Shown one piece after another: positions 19,861 through 30,000 of a DNA stretch of 64,000 nucleotides. Location of the stretch: NCBI GenBank assembly GCA_008704415.1, contig VXIS01000049.1, positions 1 through 64,000 of the forward strand. Direction: 5' to 3'. The position numbers and the translations under genes were made by a program. The stretch is from Sphaerosporella brunnea (taxonomy: Eukaryota > Ascomycota > Pezizomycetes > Pezizales > Pyronemataceae). The notes under the pieces are model-generated. The model had not been told where the DNA came from, made no database searches, and saw nothing but the letters and a program-made list of their open reading frames with translations. Within the stretch, counting starts at the first letter, position 1, and each line of letters opens with the position of its first letter.

Positions 19861-22800
19861 GTCTCCACACCGTCACACAGTGCAGGTTGTATATTCCTAC
19901 AGCAATCTTAAGCCTCATCGCGACAAATCCCAATACCGACACAACCTCGACAGCAGTCCTTGCGCGCGTTGCACACCGTGTGTCGGCACCGACTGAAGCG
20001 TGGTGAAAAATTTCAAAGCTTGACCTGCTACACGAAGGGCAATCACCGTGCACCGGACAATATCACGGTGTTCTTCCCGGTGGGGCCCCATCCTCTTGCG
20101 ATTGGTGCGCTCACCGGCATTGGCAACCGCGTCTTTATTGGTATCATAAACCCACGTCTGCGGCTTAAAGTTATGGTACCGAACATCCCAAGGTCACTGA
20201 ATTAGCCACGGACCTAGAAAATCGGTGGATCGCGGAGGATCCCCCGTCATGCGCTGCATAACAATTGTGGAGGACGGGTCTGCGGACAGTGTCTCCCGCC
20301 CGTCGTAAGTCCGGTTGTGTATCCTCAACATGCTCACAAACGACAAATATAAGCAGGCGGCGTCCCGCGACGGTCGGGCCGGCAAGAAGGCAGCTCATTG
20401 TCACCCGGGAAATGAATCGTGCAACCCGGTCAATACGTTTCATCGTGTTTTTTTTCCCGCAACTTTTCCTGAGTCCGTGGTCATTCATACATCCCAACGA
20501 AGTGCTCTCCCGCCCAGAAACAGTTGTTCAACCAGATCATACACTCCGCAACGAAGGCAGGAACTCGAGATCTCGGAGCATTGGAAGGTCGGAAATCTGC
20601 AGGTGAGATTAATGGGTAGTACAGTACGTTGGTTTGGCATATCGTTCTAGCGCAAGATCCGAACAATGCCAGTCCTGAAAGGAGGACTATATGGGCAGTC
20701 GGCATCTCTGGACAACACAGTAGGTTTTGCACCCCGTACGTTGCACCATCCAATCAATGGAAGACCTGAGCAGCGGTGCAGATGCAGAGTCGACATGGAT
20801 CTGGGCAGTGGAAGACCTGAACCGTTATGGATATGCGCTGCCGACATATTGGATTGTAATACACTACGTTGTACAGATGCTGCGCCGCATTCGGTGCGTG
20901 CGCAGTGAGTGCTGTTACTCCGGGTGCGAACCGTGAGCAGTATGAGAGGTATGCCAACGGTCAGCTTTGAACAAAACACCAATGTGAGCTGCTGCTCGCC
21001 CTCCCCTTCCCTGGCTCCACCCCCCATTGCTCACCAGTGAGACCCCCGCCGGCACGCGCGCTGGACCCGAGCTTCCCAAAACCGCACTGGTCCCTTTGGG
21101 TCGCATTTTCCGCTCGTACACCGGGTCCCGGCCCTGCAGTCTCATTGTGCCGCCCCGGTGCGCGCGGTATTTTCGAGCGCCGCAGGATGTTACTGAGCGC
21201 ATCGCGCAGAGGGACAGCCTGACCATGGGAGTTTTTGCGGTCAAGGAGGGTGGAATACCGGACAATGACAACAGCAAGCGGAGCGGGGAAGCCGCAGCGA
21301 CAGGAATGGCAGCCAACTCTGAGGCATTGTCTTTGGCGCGGTGAGTACTCTGGAAGATGGCCCTGCACACGTATGTAAAGCCTATAAAGACTGCATATGG
21401 CATCCACCCAGGGCATTGCAAGTACGGCGTTCGGTGCTTGTGCTATTGCCCTTTTCGACCCGCGTGTGTCTGCAGTATCTTCTCACTTGCTGAAAGGAAC
21501 CCGATGAACAGTGCGCTGTACATGAGAAAGTATACCCCTCGAGAGTCGTTGCGCATACACCCAGCGCCAGGGTGTCGTCCTCACCTGCAGAGAACTGCGC
21601 TGTCCGTCTCGGGCGTGACACTTATCGTCAGCATCCTCAGGCTCACCCTCGTCTCGACGCGAATCATCGCAGTTTGTTTCATACACACCACCTACACCGG
21701 TCGTTTCAACTTGCTTAGGGTTAGATCGTGTACGTGACGACGCAGTAGTGCTGCACCGGCGAACAGCGTCTGGGCATACCACCTTGATCGCTGAAATGCG
21801 GCCACTTGTGCATGTACAGCAGGGCGGGCGCCAGCTGTCGCAATGTTTGGCGAGAGCATAGCTAGCTGGGTCCCTGTTTCCCTATTCCGCAGGTGCTCGT
21901 CACAGACACCGGGACCGTTGCTGCGTCGCCCGCGACCTGGTTGCTGCGCTGCCACCGCCGCCTGCGTCGCACTCCAACAATGTGCGCACTCCATAGGCCA
22001 TCTGCCTCGCAGCCAATGCGGCCGCTGCGCAGAACGAACGCGAATGCAGAGCGCGCATAGCCGACTGCAGAAATGCGCAGCGCGGGTGCAAAGGTACCGC
22101 CGCACCAGTGCAGTGGACGGTGCTCATAGGCGCACAGCCACCGTGCCTGACGCTGGCCCAACGCCGCCAATGGCGGCGATGACAGCAACGAATTCTTTGC
22201 GTTGAGAACCCTGAGACTGGCTGCTGCTCGAAAAAACAGCGGCCAGCGCAACGTATTGTGGTTCCGGGTGGTGGAGCACGGGAGTGCGACCACATTACTC
22301 ACAGTACAGACCAACATTCAAGGCGACGGAAGCAACGCATTCAAAGCCTTGACGACGACGAGAACGCGACTAGGAAACCAACGCGCGGCCTGCTAACCCT
22401 ACAGGAATCAGGGGAGCATGCAGGTGGACGGTGAGATGAAGCCCACGTCTCAAGCAGTTCAAGATTGGCAAGCGCAGCGAGGCCCTGCCCCTAACCCAAA
22501 CCCGTCCATCATGTATCGCATGGGGCTCCAAAGATGACAAATTGCCTGCGCAATCGTGAACAAACATCGCTTCTTCAACGTAGCAACGAAGCGTATCTCG
22601 GCGTTGCTACACGCCTGCGAGCCGGCCGCGCAGGGCTGAAGTTTGTGGCATTGGCGTTGACCTGGAATGGGTTATGGTTAGGGTTGGTTCGTCCTCGGCG
22701 GCAATGGTGTCGTCACCGGAAGAGCCTTGTTAGCCTGGCCGTTCCCAGATTCCGCGCAGATCAACGCCGTGGATTGCCAGCGGGGCCTTAGGATCACGGC

Positions 22801-23027
22801 CGCCTGCTGCCCCTACTCACAGGAGAGTTTCATGCCGGTGCAGTGACGGGTAACTTTCGTATCACGCGCAACGACGATATGTCGGCGAACACACCGCAGT
22901 AACGATGACGATGTCAGTTATCTGTCGGATTGAAAGAAGGAATCCCTTCCTGAGCCTGTCTATCCGCAAACAAACAGACGAACCCTAACAACCATAAAAC
23001 CCGCACAAGACACAGGAACCATCTATC
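19861..23027. other. no confident gene
   Basis: There are many short ORFs on both strands. The largest (21862-22317 minus, 20915-21421 minus) are within chance length and carry no motif. Around 20757-20860 GTGGAAGACCTGA-like units of about 50 bases recur twice. A single TTAGGG lies at 22677. Confidence 0.35.
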
Positions 23028-23279
23028 ACTCAGCTGCCGGAGACAGAGCCTCCTCCACCCAACAGTAAAGACCTCTATCTCCTAGTTGCTTCACGAATTT
23101 GCGTGGTGCGCTCATCTGTGACCTCTTTTCTGGGTCCATTTCCTTCGCCCATTGCCTTAGAAGCGCCGCAGGCCTCGGTAGCGGGCCTTTTATCACCCGG
23201 GGGGTAGTATAATCTATTCTTTCTCCATATGTCATCGCCGCAAGCGGCCGAATACAACATTATCACAACAAAAAAAAAA
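23028..23279 (+). mobile_element. LINE 3' UTR fragment with poly(A)
   Basis: It is similar to the 3' UTR of the LINE at 26185-26395. It shares the TGGTGCGCT region and the terminal hairpin GCCGCAAGCGGC, and ends in AACAAAAAAAAAA. It is a separate 5'-truncated insertion. Confidence 0.6.
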
Positions 23280-23534
23280 TACCACCAACCGTGACGGCGT
23301 CCTGCCAGTTGTTCGTTTGGAATGCGGTCAAAACTACAACACCGGAGGAGTGCCATGGCAGGCGGCGGCCAGAGATACCAGAAACGGACACTGAGACGGA
23401 AGAGCCGCCTTTCCTGTTGCTGGTTGCACTCGGGGCCACATGGGCTGTCAGCTGTGGGCGATTGGGAGCCGGAGCCGGGAGACACATATCGGCGGGGATT
23501 CGGCCATATATAGCCCAGTTCATTACCACCAACT

Positions 23535-24478
23535 TTGTGCCCTCCGGATGTCCGCCTGGCGTGGAAATGGCATCGCGAGGGGTTGGTAGCGCTGGTCCGC
23601 ACATGCGTCTGGCAAGGCTACCAGCCGAAGCCATGGCGGCAAGCTACCGGCGGGGTGATCCCGAAGCCCGACAAAGACGACTACTCCCAGGCCCGCTCCC
23701 ACCGGGTCATCTCGCTACTATACTGCTGAGGCAAGGTCATGGAGCGCGTGGTGACCGGCAGGCGAGGAAAAGCCGCCGAGTCTAGCTCCTGGCTTCACCG
23801 GGGACAATTCCGCAGCCGCAACGGCAGAGCCGCCGTCGACGCCGTAGCCTTCCTCATGGACCACGCCCAAACGGCCTGGCAGGACCAACCAATCGTCGTC
23901 GTCTTACTGTAATGCACGTCAAGGGCGCTTTCGACCACCTTTCCAAGGCGGTGCTAATCCGCAGGGTTGTGGAGCTTCGCGCCTCACATAGCCTCATCCG
24001 ATGGACAGCCTCCTTCATGGACGACAGATGGGTCCGGATGAAGATCGAGGGTCAGCTGAGCGACCCCCTGGCAATCAGGAGAGGCCTCTCCCAGGGATCG
24101 CCTGTTTCACCAACCCTTTTCGCGATATACCTCTTTCCGACGGTGGAGGCGCTACTCAACGACGTCGACGCCGACGCCTTCGCCCTCGCATATGCTGATG
24201 ATGTCGCCTGGGTCGCCACCGATGACCACGTTGCTGCAGTCACCGAGACGCTCAATGCGTGCGCGGCCGTCAGCCTCCGGTGGGCAGATGTCAACGCCGT
24301 GGCATTCGACGTGGGAAAGACGCAGGCCGAAGCCAGGATCAATTTCTTGCCAGGAAAGCTAGGCCTATGCCCGGAAAACGTCAGGCACATCCAAGCCAGT
24401 CAGTCGCCCTTCACCGGGCCGGACTATCGCTCGACGGGAGCCATCACAACGGCCGGCTGGCTGAGGTCCAACAGATGA
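23535..24478 (+). pseudogene. LINE reverse transcriptase domain
   Basis: Frame pieces at 23535-23729 and 23912-24478 give GGVIPKPDKDDYSQARSHR (RT block 1), VKGAFDHLSKAV (motif A), LSQGSPVSPTLFAIYL (motif B') and YADDVAWV (motif C). The residue before VKGAFD, usually the catalytic Asp, reads His, and a stop (TAA at 23911-23913) lies just before it. At least one frameshift separates the pieces. The enzyme would be dead. Confidence 0.9.
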
Positions 24479-25437
24479 ATAACCGCCAGGCAAGAGGCAT
24501 CCTCGGCGCCTTACCGACATCGGCCCTGGGCGCGCTCGTCTGCGAGGCCGGTCTCAATGACGCCGGTACCCTCCTGGCGCACCGAAGACGCTGTTTCGCC
24601 GGCAGCCTCGCCACCACGCCGGTTGGGAACCCCGCTGGCGACCGGATTCGCTCCGCCATGGCGACAGTGACGCCGGAAGAGGAGGAGCAAGGGCACGTCA
24701 CGACAGCCAAACGACTGCTGCGGTACGTGGCCGAAAATGCCTTCGAGGAGCCGACTATACGCTCGCCACCCGCTACGCTAGGAGCCAAGCTATCATCCGC
24801 CATCGCAAGACAGCCAACTGCGATCGAGCCCAGCGTGGCCATATGCTACGCCCCGCTCGGCCGAGTTGTCATGGAACCAGAAAGAGATGCCATTCACGCG
24901 GCTAAACGATGGCAACAACCTTCAAGCAGAGCAATCGCCGTCTATTCAGACGGTTCCAGGCTCGAGGACGGGAGCTGCGCGTACGCCGCGGTCACGCTCG
25001 GAAACCAAGACGCAGACCGCCAGTGGCTAGGGACAGCCCTCGGCTCGAATAAGGAAGCATACGACGCGGAGCTATTCGGCATCGCAGCCGGCCTGAAGCT
25101 AGCCCTTCACCGCCTCTCGCTAGGAACAGCGGCTCGCACCGGCATCGTCCGAATCTTCGTGGACGCGCAGGCCGCCCTTCGACGACTACAGGACACCGGG
25201 CCGGAACCCGGCCTGTGGATCGTCCCCAGGAGCTCACATGCCAAAAACGCCATTCTGGACGCTGGTTGGACCACTGAGTTCCGCTGGACACCAGGTCATA
25301 AAGACGTCCCCAGGCTGACCGCCTCGCCAAGGGCGCAGCCAGTCGCCAGTCCCCGTCCGAACCCCCGAGGTGCTCGCCACCACATCGCTCGCCTATATCA
25401 CCAGAGCCGGCACGTCGGCCAAACGACAAGACTGTGA
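24475..25437 (+). pseudogene. LINE connector and RNase H domain
   Basis: After the RT the frame changes to the one starting at 24259. QARGILGALPTSALGALVCE is the LINE connector between RT and RNase H. RNase H acid residues appear as YSDGS, YDAELFGI and FVDAQAAL, followed by RWTPGHKDVP. The frame is lost right after GHKD, where the last Asp would follow. Confidence 0.85.
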
Positions 25438-25521
25438 AAAGTGGCTTTCCGAGCACTGTCGGCCTAAGAGCTACTATAAGAGGGCCAGGGCAACAAGGCT
25501 GCTTTCGAGACCAAACAGGCC

Positions 25522-25830
25522 GTGGCAGCGCTCTTCTTCCAACTAAGGCTTCAGACGTCCCCGACCGCCACATACGTCTTCAAGACCGGGCGCCGCACGG
25601 ACGATAGATGCTGGCTCTGCGCCTCCAAGCCAAGCCAGACCAGAGACCATCTCTTCAAGACGTGCCGAAGATGGCGAAAAGAGCAAGCTAACCTGTGGAA
25701 GGCGGTGGCGGAAGAAACGCATAAAGGGGGAAGGGGCAGAAAGAGGCGGAAGACGAATACGCCAGTGAAAGACCTGCTGGCGGACGGCCGCTGCACCGAG
25801 GCCATAATGGCCTCCCTGGGTAGCCGCAGT
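25522..25830 (+). pseudogene. LINE C-terminal Cys/His knuckle
   Basis: CWLCASKPSQTRDHLFKTC fits the C-x2-C...H...C knuckle found downstream of RNase H in Tad-like LINEs. The ORF runs into the MITE at 25827. Confidence 0.75.
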
Positions 25831-26161
25831 GTTCCTAATAGCCAGCCCAAAAAGCCCGGCTGTGCGGGCGGGCTGCCAAAAGGCAACAGCCCGGCTGTCT
25901 CAAAATCACGACGGGCTGGCTGGCGGGCTGTCGGGCTGCCAAGCACTTTCGACTGAGGTGAACTTGTCATGCAACCATCAGTTTGACCTAGTTACGGCTT
26001 AAACGGAAGAGTGGTTCTGTGTAGCTGTTGCTCCATTCCCCATAGCATCCGCTGGAAGCCAGCCCGACGTGGGCTGCAGCCCAAACAGCCCGCCCGTCTT
26101 TTCGATCAGCCCATGCAGCCCAGCATCAGCCCGACGGGCGGGCTGGCTATTAGGAACACTG
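25827..26161. mobile_element. 335-bp hAT-type MITE inserted in the LINE
   Basis: It has perfect 22-bp terminal inverted repeats beginning CAGTGTTCCTAATAGCC. The flanking octamers GGTAGCCG (25819-25826) and GGTAGCAC (26162-26169) match at 6 of 8. The interior is made of AGCCCG/CGGGCT motifs that can fold back. The 77-bp copy at 17611 is the same family. Confidence 0.9.
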
Positions 26162-26679
26162 GGTAGCACGAACGTTGGAATAGGAATGTAGCCAGGTCAG
26201 GCCGAAATCTGTCTCCTTTATCTCTTGTCACGAATCTCCCTGGTGCGCTTTACTATGGTTTTTTTTCCTTGCTTTGTTTTTTTCCGGATGAGCGGGCCCC
26301 AGAGTAGGCCACATGTCTAGCGGTGGCGATGATCCTGTACCAATATGCCATGGCCGCAAGCAGCCGAATGCAATATGATTAAAACAAACAAAACCACCAA
26401 CCGTGGCAGCGCCGTCAATTCGTGCTTGCAGCTCTTTGCTTGAAAAGCTGTCAATCCGGAAATGCCGGAGGCGGAGATGTCAAACCGCGCCAGATACACC
26501 GGAAACCTAAAGCTGCCGCCTCGTGTTGAGTGAAAATAGGTCCTGAAATTCCAGTATACTAGCTCAGCACGTAGGTCATGCGAAAGGTGCGATGGGATGC
26601 CGCAGGGCCGGCGCCCCAGGAGCCGGGAGACGGCGATAGGTGTATTGGCCCGCGATTTGCCTCTGTATCAGCAGCAAGG

Positions 26680-26760
26680 TACGTCGCTTTTTCTTTGTTT
26701 TAATCATATTGCATTTTGCCGCTTGCTTGCGCTGGCGTCTGTTGAAGGTATGTCTGTATG
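26680..26760 (-). mobile_element. LINE 3' tail, inverted
   Basis: TTTGTTTTAATCATATTGCA followed by TTTGCCGCTTGC is the reverse complement of the LINE 3' end seen at 26345-26395. Confidence 0.5.
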
Positions 26761-26825
26761 AGCCTGTATGGGAACCCAGTCACAGGAGGCGGGGTCCTGG
26801 TCGGTACGCTGATCCGCATAGACTC

Positions 26826-27653
26826 CAGGGCGGTCAATAGTCCGGCCGGCCGCTAGGTCAAACGGGGCCGCAAGGGGTGGGTCAGGTCGGGCCGGTGATG
26901 TGGCAAGCTCGACAGGTTCGGGCCGGCATAACAAAAACCTGGATATCTGATAGGTGCCGGCCGGTGCCCGGTATCCTGAATTAAGGTCGGGTCGGTCATT
27001 GTGGCGAACCCAGAAAAAGCGCGCTCGGTTGGCAAGCTCCCGGTCGAAGGATCCGCTGGCATGCAAGACTACGGGGTTAAAGCAATGGACCAAGGCTCCA
27101 ATGGGATATCTGCCTCGCATGGGAGTAGAGCTCAATACGATTCCAGCGATGTATGCTGAAGCAGAACGTGTGTTCATCGGGTGAGAGTCTTCTTTGAAGT
27201 GGATGGAAGCATCACTAACTATTCCCCGGGATCGATACACTATTACAGATCGGTGGAGTTCCTTTGGAGACGATGTTATCGAAGCCATAGGATGCCTCAC
27301 CTCCGGGGCGAGGGAAGATCAGGCATATGGCGCGGGTTCTCAAATTCCTCAGGTTGAGCGTATTCTGAGTGACTTGGAACAACGGCGGCGGAGATGGAGG
27401 GGTAGCTGGAGGTCCTTCAGGTTGTTGAATCTGTATCTCGCAGTCATGTTTCTTTCCTTGACATATGTGCAAGCAAAACCCTACAGATGCCTGGCGGGCG
27501 CCGTGTACTTTGTGTCCTGGCGGGTGCCCGTAGGCGCCTGGGTCTCGATCCAAAAAGCCTGGTCCAAACGGGCCGTGATTTCAAAAGCCCATTTCAATCA
27601 GTCCCGTTCAGGCCTCGCTCAAATACGGACTGGCCGGACTTTTGACAGCCCTG
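26826..27653 (+). mobile_element. 828-bp internally deleted hAT element
   Basis: The ends are CAGGGCGGTCAATAGTCC and GGACTTTTGACAGCCCTG, an imperfect inverted repeat. The flanking octamers ATAGACTC and TACGACTC share their last five bases, a decayed 8-bp duplication. Between them lies the C-terminal end of a hAT transposase. The rest of the transposase is absent. Confidence 0.75.
27000..27420 (+). pseudogene. hAT transposase C-terminal (dimerisation) remnant
   Basis: IPAMYAEAERVFIG matches the conserved (I)P(A)S(S)xxxERVFS block of hAT transposases. A GTGAGA...TTACAG intron (27181-27246) with a CTAAC branch separates it from DRWSSFGDDVIEAIGCL, the usual continuation of the dimerisation domain. 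The reading ends with GSQIPQVERILSDLE. The same C-terminal motif recurs at about 56780-56840. Confidence 0.75.
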
Positions 27654-27705
27654 TACGACTCGCGGACCGTGTGAGCTTGCCCAGGTTAGTTCGTTGCCGT
27701 CCCTC

Positions 27706-28535
27706 TAGTGATGGACACGAGCCGAGCCAGCTCGAGCGATAAACTCGAACTGACGACACGAGCCGAACCGATCCTTCGTGCTCTGCGAGCCGAGCTGGCT
27801 CGAGTTTTCAGCATGATGGGAGGTTCTGATGGGGAGGGTAGATGGGAATGAAAATTAATGCGCTTGTTGTAGCATGAAAACAGATACTCAAAATTGACTG
27901 CGTCACATAGAAACTTCAATTCCATTGTCGCTGTCGCGCTGCCTCACGTAACCACAATACTCTTGCACCGCCCCACCGCCCCACCGCTCCACCGCCCCAC
28001 CATCGCCAGCAGAGCTATGGAACACGATGCTCCCTAATATGTCTCTATACCAGCCACAAGTGTCCTTGCTGAGAGTCTTTTCCACCAAGCTGGAGATGTT
28101 GTTTCAAAAAAGCGAAACAGGCTCTGGGAGACCTCAAGTAGCGCTTGCTCGTTGTTCAGAAGCTGAGTGGGGCAGGATAATTTCGAGTAGGGGGAACACG
28201 AAAGGTCAAGCAAGGAGGATACGGGCGAGATTGACAGGGGAGATGCGGTTCCGGTCCCAGATATCTATCAGGAACCACTCCCAGACAGTTAGAACGATGG
28301 GAACGCCAGGGAATTGTAGCCAGTCATCATACGGTTGACATTCTTAGATACGTTGAATACCATCAGCTAGAATTAACGGAGTCCGCAGGCTTAAAGCGTC
28401 GTAAAGCGGAACAGCTCAAGCTGCAGCTCGAGCTCACCCAAAGCTCGGACCGATCCCAAGCCTCTGCCTCTGCGAGACGAGCCAACTCAAATCGACCTTG
28501 GAGGATTGGTTAGGGCTGGCTCGTGTCCATCACTA
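27706..28535. mobile_element. 830-bp hAT element, TAGTGATGG family
   Basis: It has perfect 18-bp terminal inverted repeats TAGTGATGGACACGAGCC / GGCTCGTGTCCATCACTA. Flanking octamers CGTCCCTC and CATCCCTC match 7 of 8. The subterminal regions are rich in GAGCCGAGC/GCTCGAG motifs. Inside, a CCGCCCCAC minisatellite lies at about 27966-28000, and an ORF at 28027-28338 has no recognised transposase motif. Confidence 0.9.
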
Positions 28536-29145
28536 CATCCCTCATCGCGTGGAAACTCCCAACACGACTACGTTGTGCATAACAAGAGGATTGGCATTGC
28601 AATTTCCAGAGTGATTTCAAAACCATACCCGCATCTATTCTCGGGATCCAAGACACTCCGCAGAAAGGTTGATTCCACGATAGTTGCAACATATTCTTGT
28701 CTTCGTAGCACACCCCTTATCCCATGCCGACGCAACTCAAAGCGACAGCGAATATATTGCTTGGGTGCGTCCTTGTATGGCATACCGCCCACGCTTACCC
28801 CTTCACCGTTACGTCGCGGCACAAGAGTAATCCCTCTTGATTTACTGAAGCAGATATACTCGTTTCAGCGCTCAAAGAGCTGCAACTGATATTTGGACTG
28901 AGCTTTACACTGCCTACTTCTAAACTGGACTTCCTCGGAAGTTTGTTGAGGAAGATATTCAGCTGGACGTAAGTGGAGAGCATTGTGAGAAAGAAGATTT
29001 TTGGGTAGCCAGAGGGATACGGAGATTGATGGGTGGTGGACCTTCACCTTTACACTCCGGGACCTGATTCAAGTCTCTGGGTTGAATAAGCCAGCTACGC
29101 TCCTTTGAGCGCTTTTAAAGGTGACAAGCATATTGACTCGAGCAG
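28536..29145. other. no gene seen
   Basis: Short ORFs only. The minus strand at 28568-28822 is open for 84 codons without a recognised motif. Confidence 0.4.
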
Positions 29146-29146
29146 T

Positions 29147-29335
29147 GTTCCTCACAGTCCAGTCCGACCAGTCCTGAGCGCGGACCGGACCTGGATCACA
29201 TCATGCAGTCCAGCCCGAGAGAACGCCCCGGGCCCAGTGTTCCTCACAGTCCAGCTCGACCAGTCCTGGGCGCCGACCGGACCTAGACCAGATCGTATAA
29301 GTCCAGTCCGCGACATTTCCCCAGACCAGCAGTCC
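29147..29335. repeat. two-copy direct repeat, about 92 bp
   Basis: CAGTGTTCCTCACAGTCCAG starts both units (29147 and 29239), each continuing with GACCAGTCCTG and GACCGGACCT. The start resembles a hAT end, but no inverted partner is found. Confidence 0.6.
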
Positions 29336-29584
29336 TTTGGGGGGCTATGGACTGGACTGCCTGCAGGCGATCCAGCTGACTGGATACTTCCAATTACAAA
29401 GGATTTTACATGCAAACCGTATCCTCCGCGCGCTCCAGAACTTATCTATGCCTCACGCAGTCGTGCCCCCAGTGAGTTGCTGGATACAGAGCGCATTTCG
29501 CGTCTCCACAAGGTCTGCAATCTCAGCATTGATGCAGGTGTTCTTCAAGAAAACAAGTGGACAATGCCGTAAGTGTGATGTTTC

Positions 29585-30000
29585 AAGTTACAAGAACTCG
29601 CGTCAATTCCCGCGTCCAAATACCTTTTATGAAGCAGCTAGAAGCTGTACACTCAGTCAACTCATTTTTCTCTATACAAGAAGAATCATTTTCCGCCAGC
29701 AAGTGGCAGGAAAGCACGGCCTAGACACCTTCACAGACTGTGATTCTGGCACCGATGCCGATGCTGAGTCAGATGTTGAGGGTGCAGCTGGACTTGCATA
29801 TTGTCCATGACGTCCTGCAGGGTGCAGACTCTGCCGTCGAGGGGGTTCAGAACACCCCTTAAGGGCTTTCGGACCTCTGAGAGTGATCTATACGGATATA
29901 CAACCTATATACCATGTACATCACCCCGCACTGCGGTCCCCTTGCTGGTGTAACTCTGTGACCGTGCTTTTCGTGTAAAACAATTGGACGGCTCAAGTCC
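29585..30000 (+). mobile_element. dispersed element fragment, copy 1
   Basis: It matches 48605-49020. Both contain AATACCTTTTAT-like sequence, TCTATACAAGA/TCTACAAAAGA, GATTCTGGCACCGA followed by an acidic coding stretch (DSGTDADAESD here), and a shared non-coding tail. Copy 2 runs into a TAGTGATGG-family terminus at 49138, so this may be the 3' part of that hAT element. Confidence 0.6.

Larger units (their letters stand above)
23285..26395 (+). mobile_element. degenerate Tad/I-like LINE
   Basis: This is a non-LTR retrotransposon with, in order, reverse transcriptase (about 23535-24478), RNase H (about 24900-25330), a Cys/His knuckle (25600-25680) and a 3' UTR ending in the family hairpin and an A-rich tail at about 26345-26395. 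No ORF1 or endonuclease is seen, so it is 5' truncated. A MITE lies in its 3' region at 25827-26161. Several frameshifts and stops make it inactive. Confidence 0.85.
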
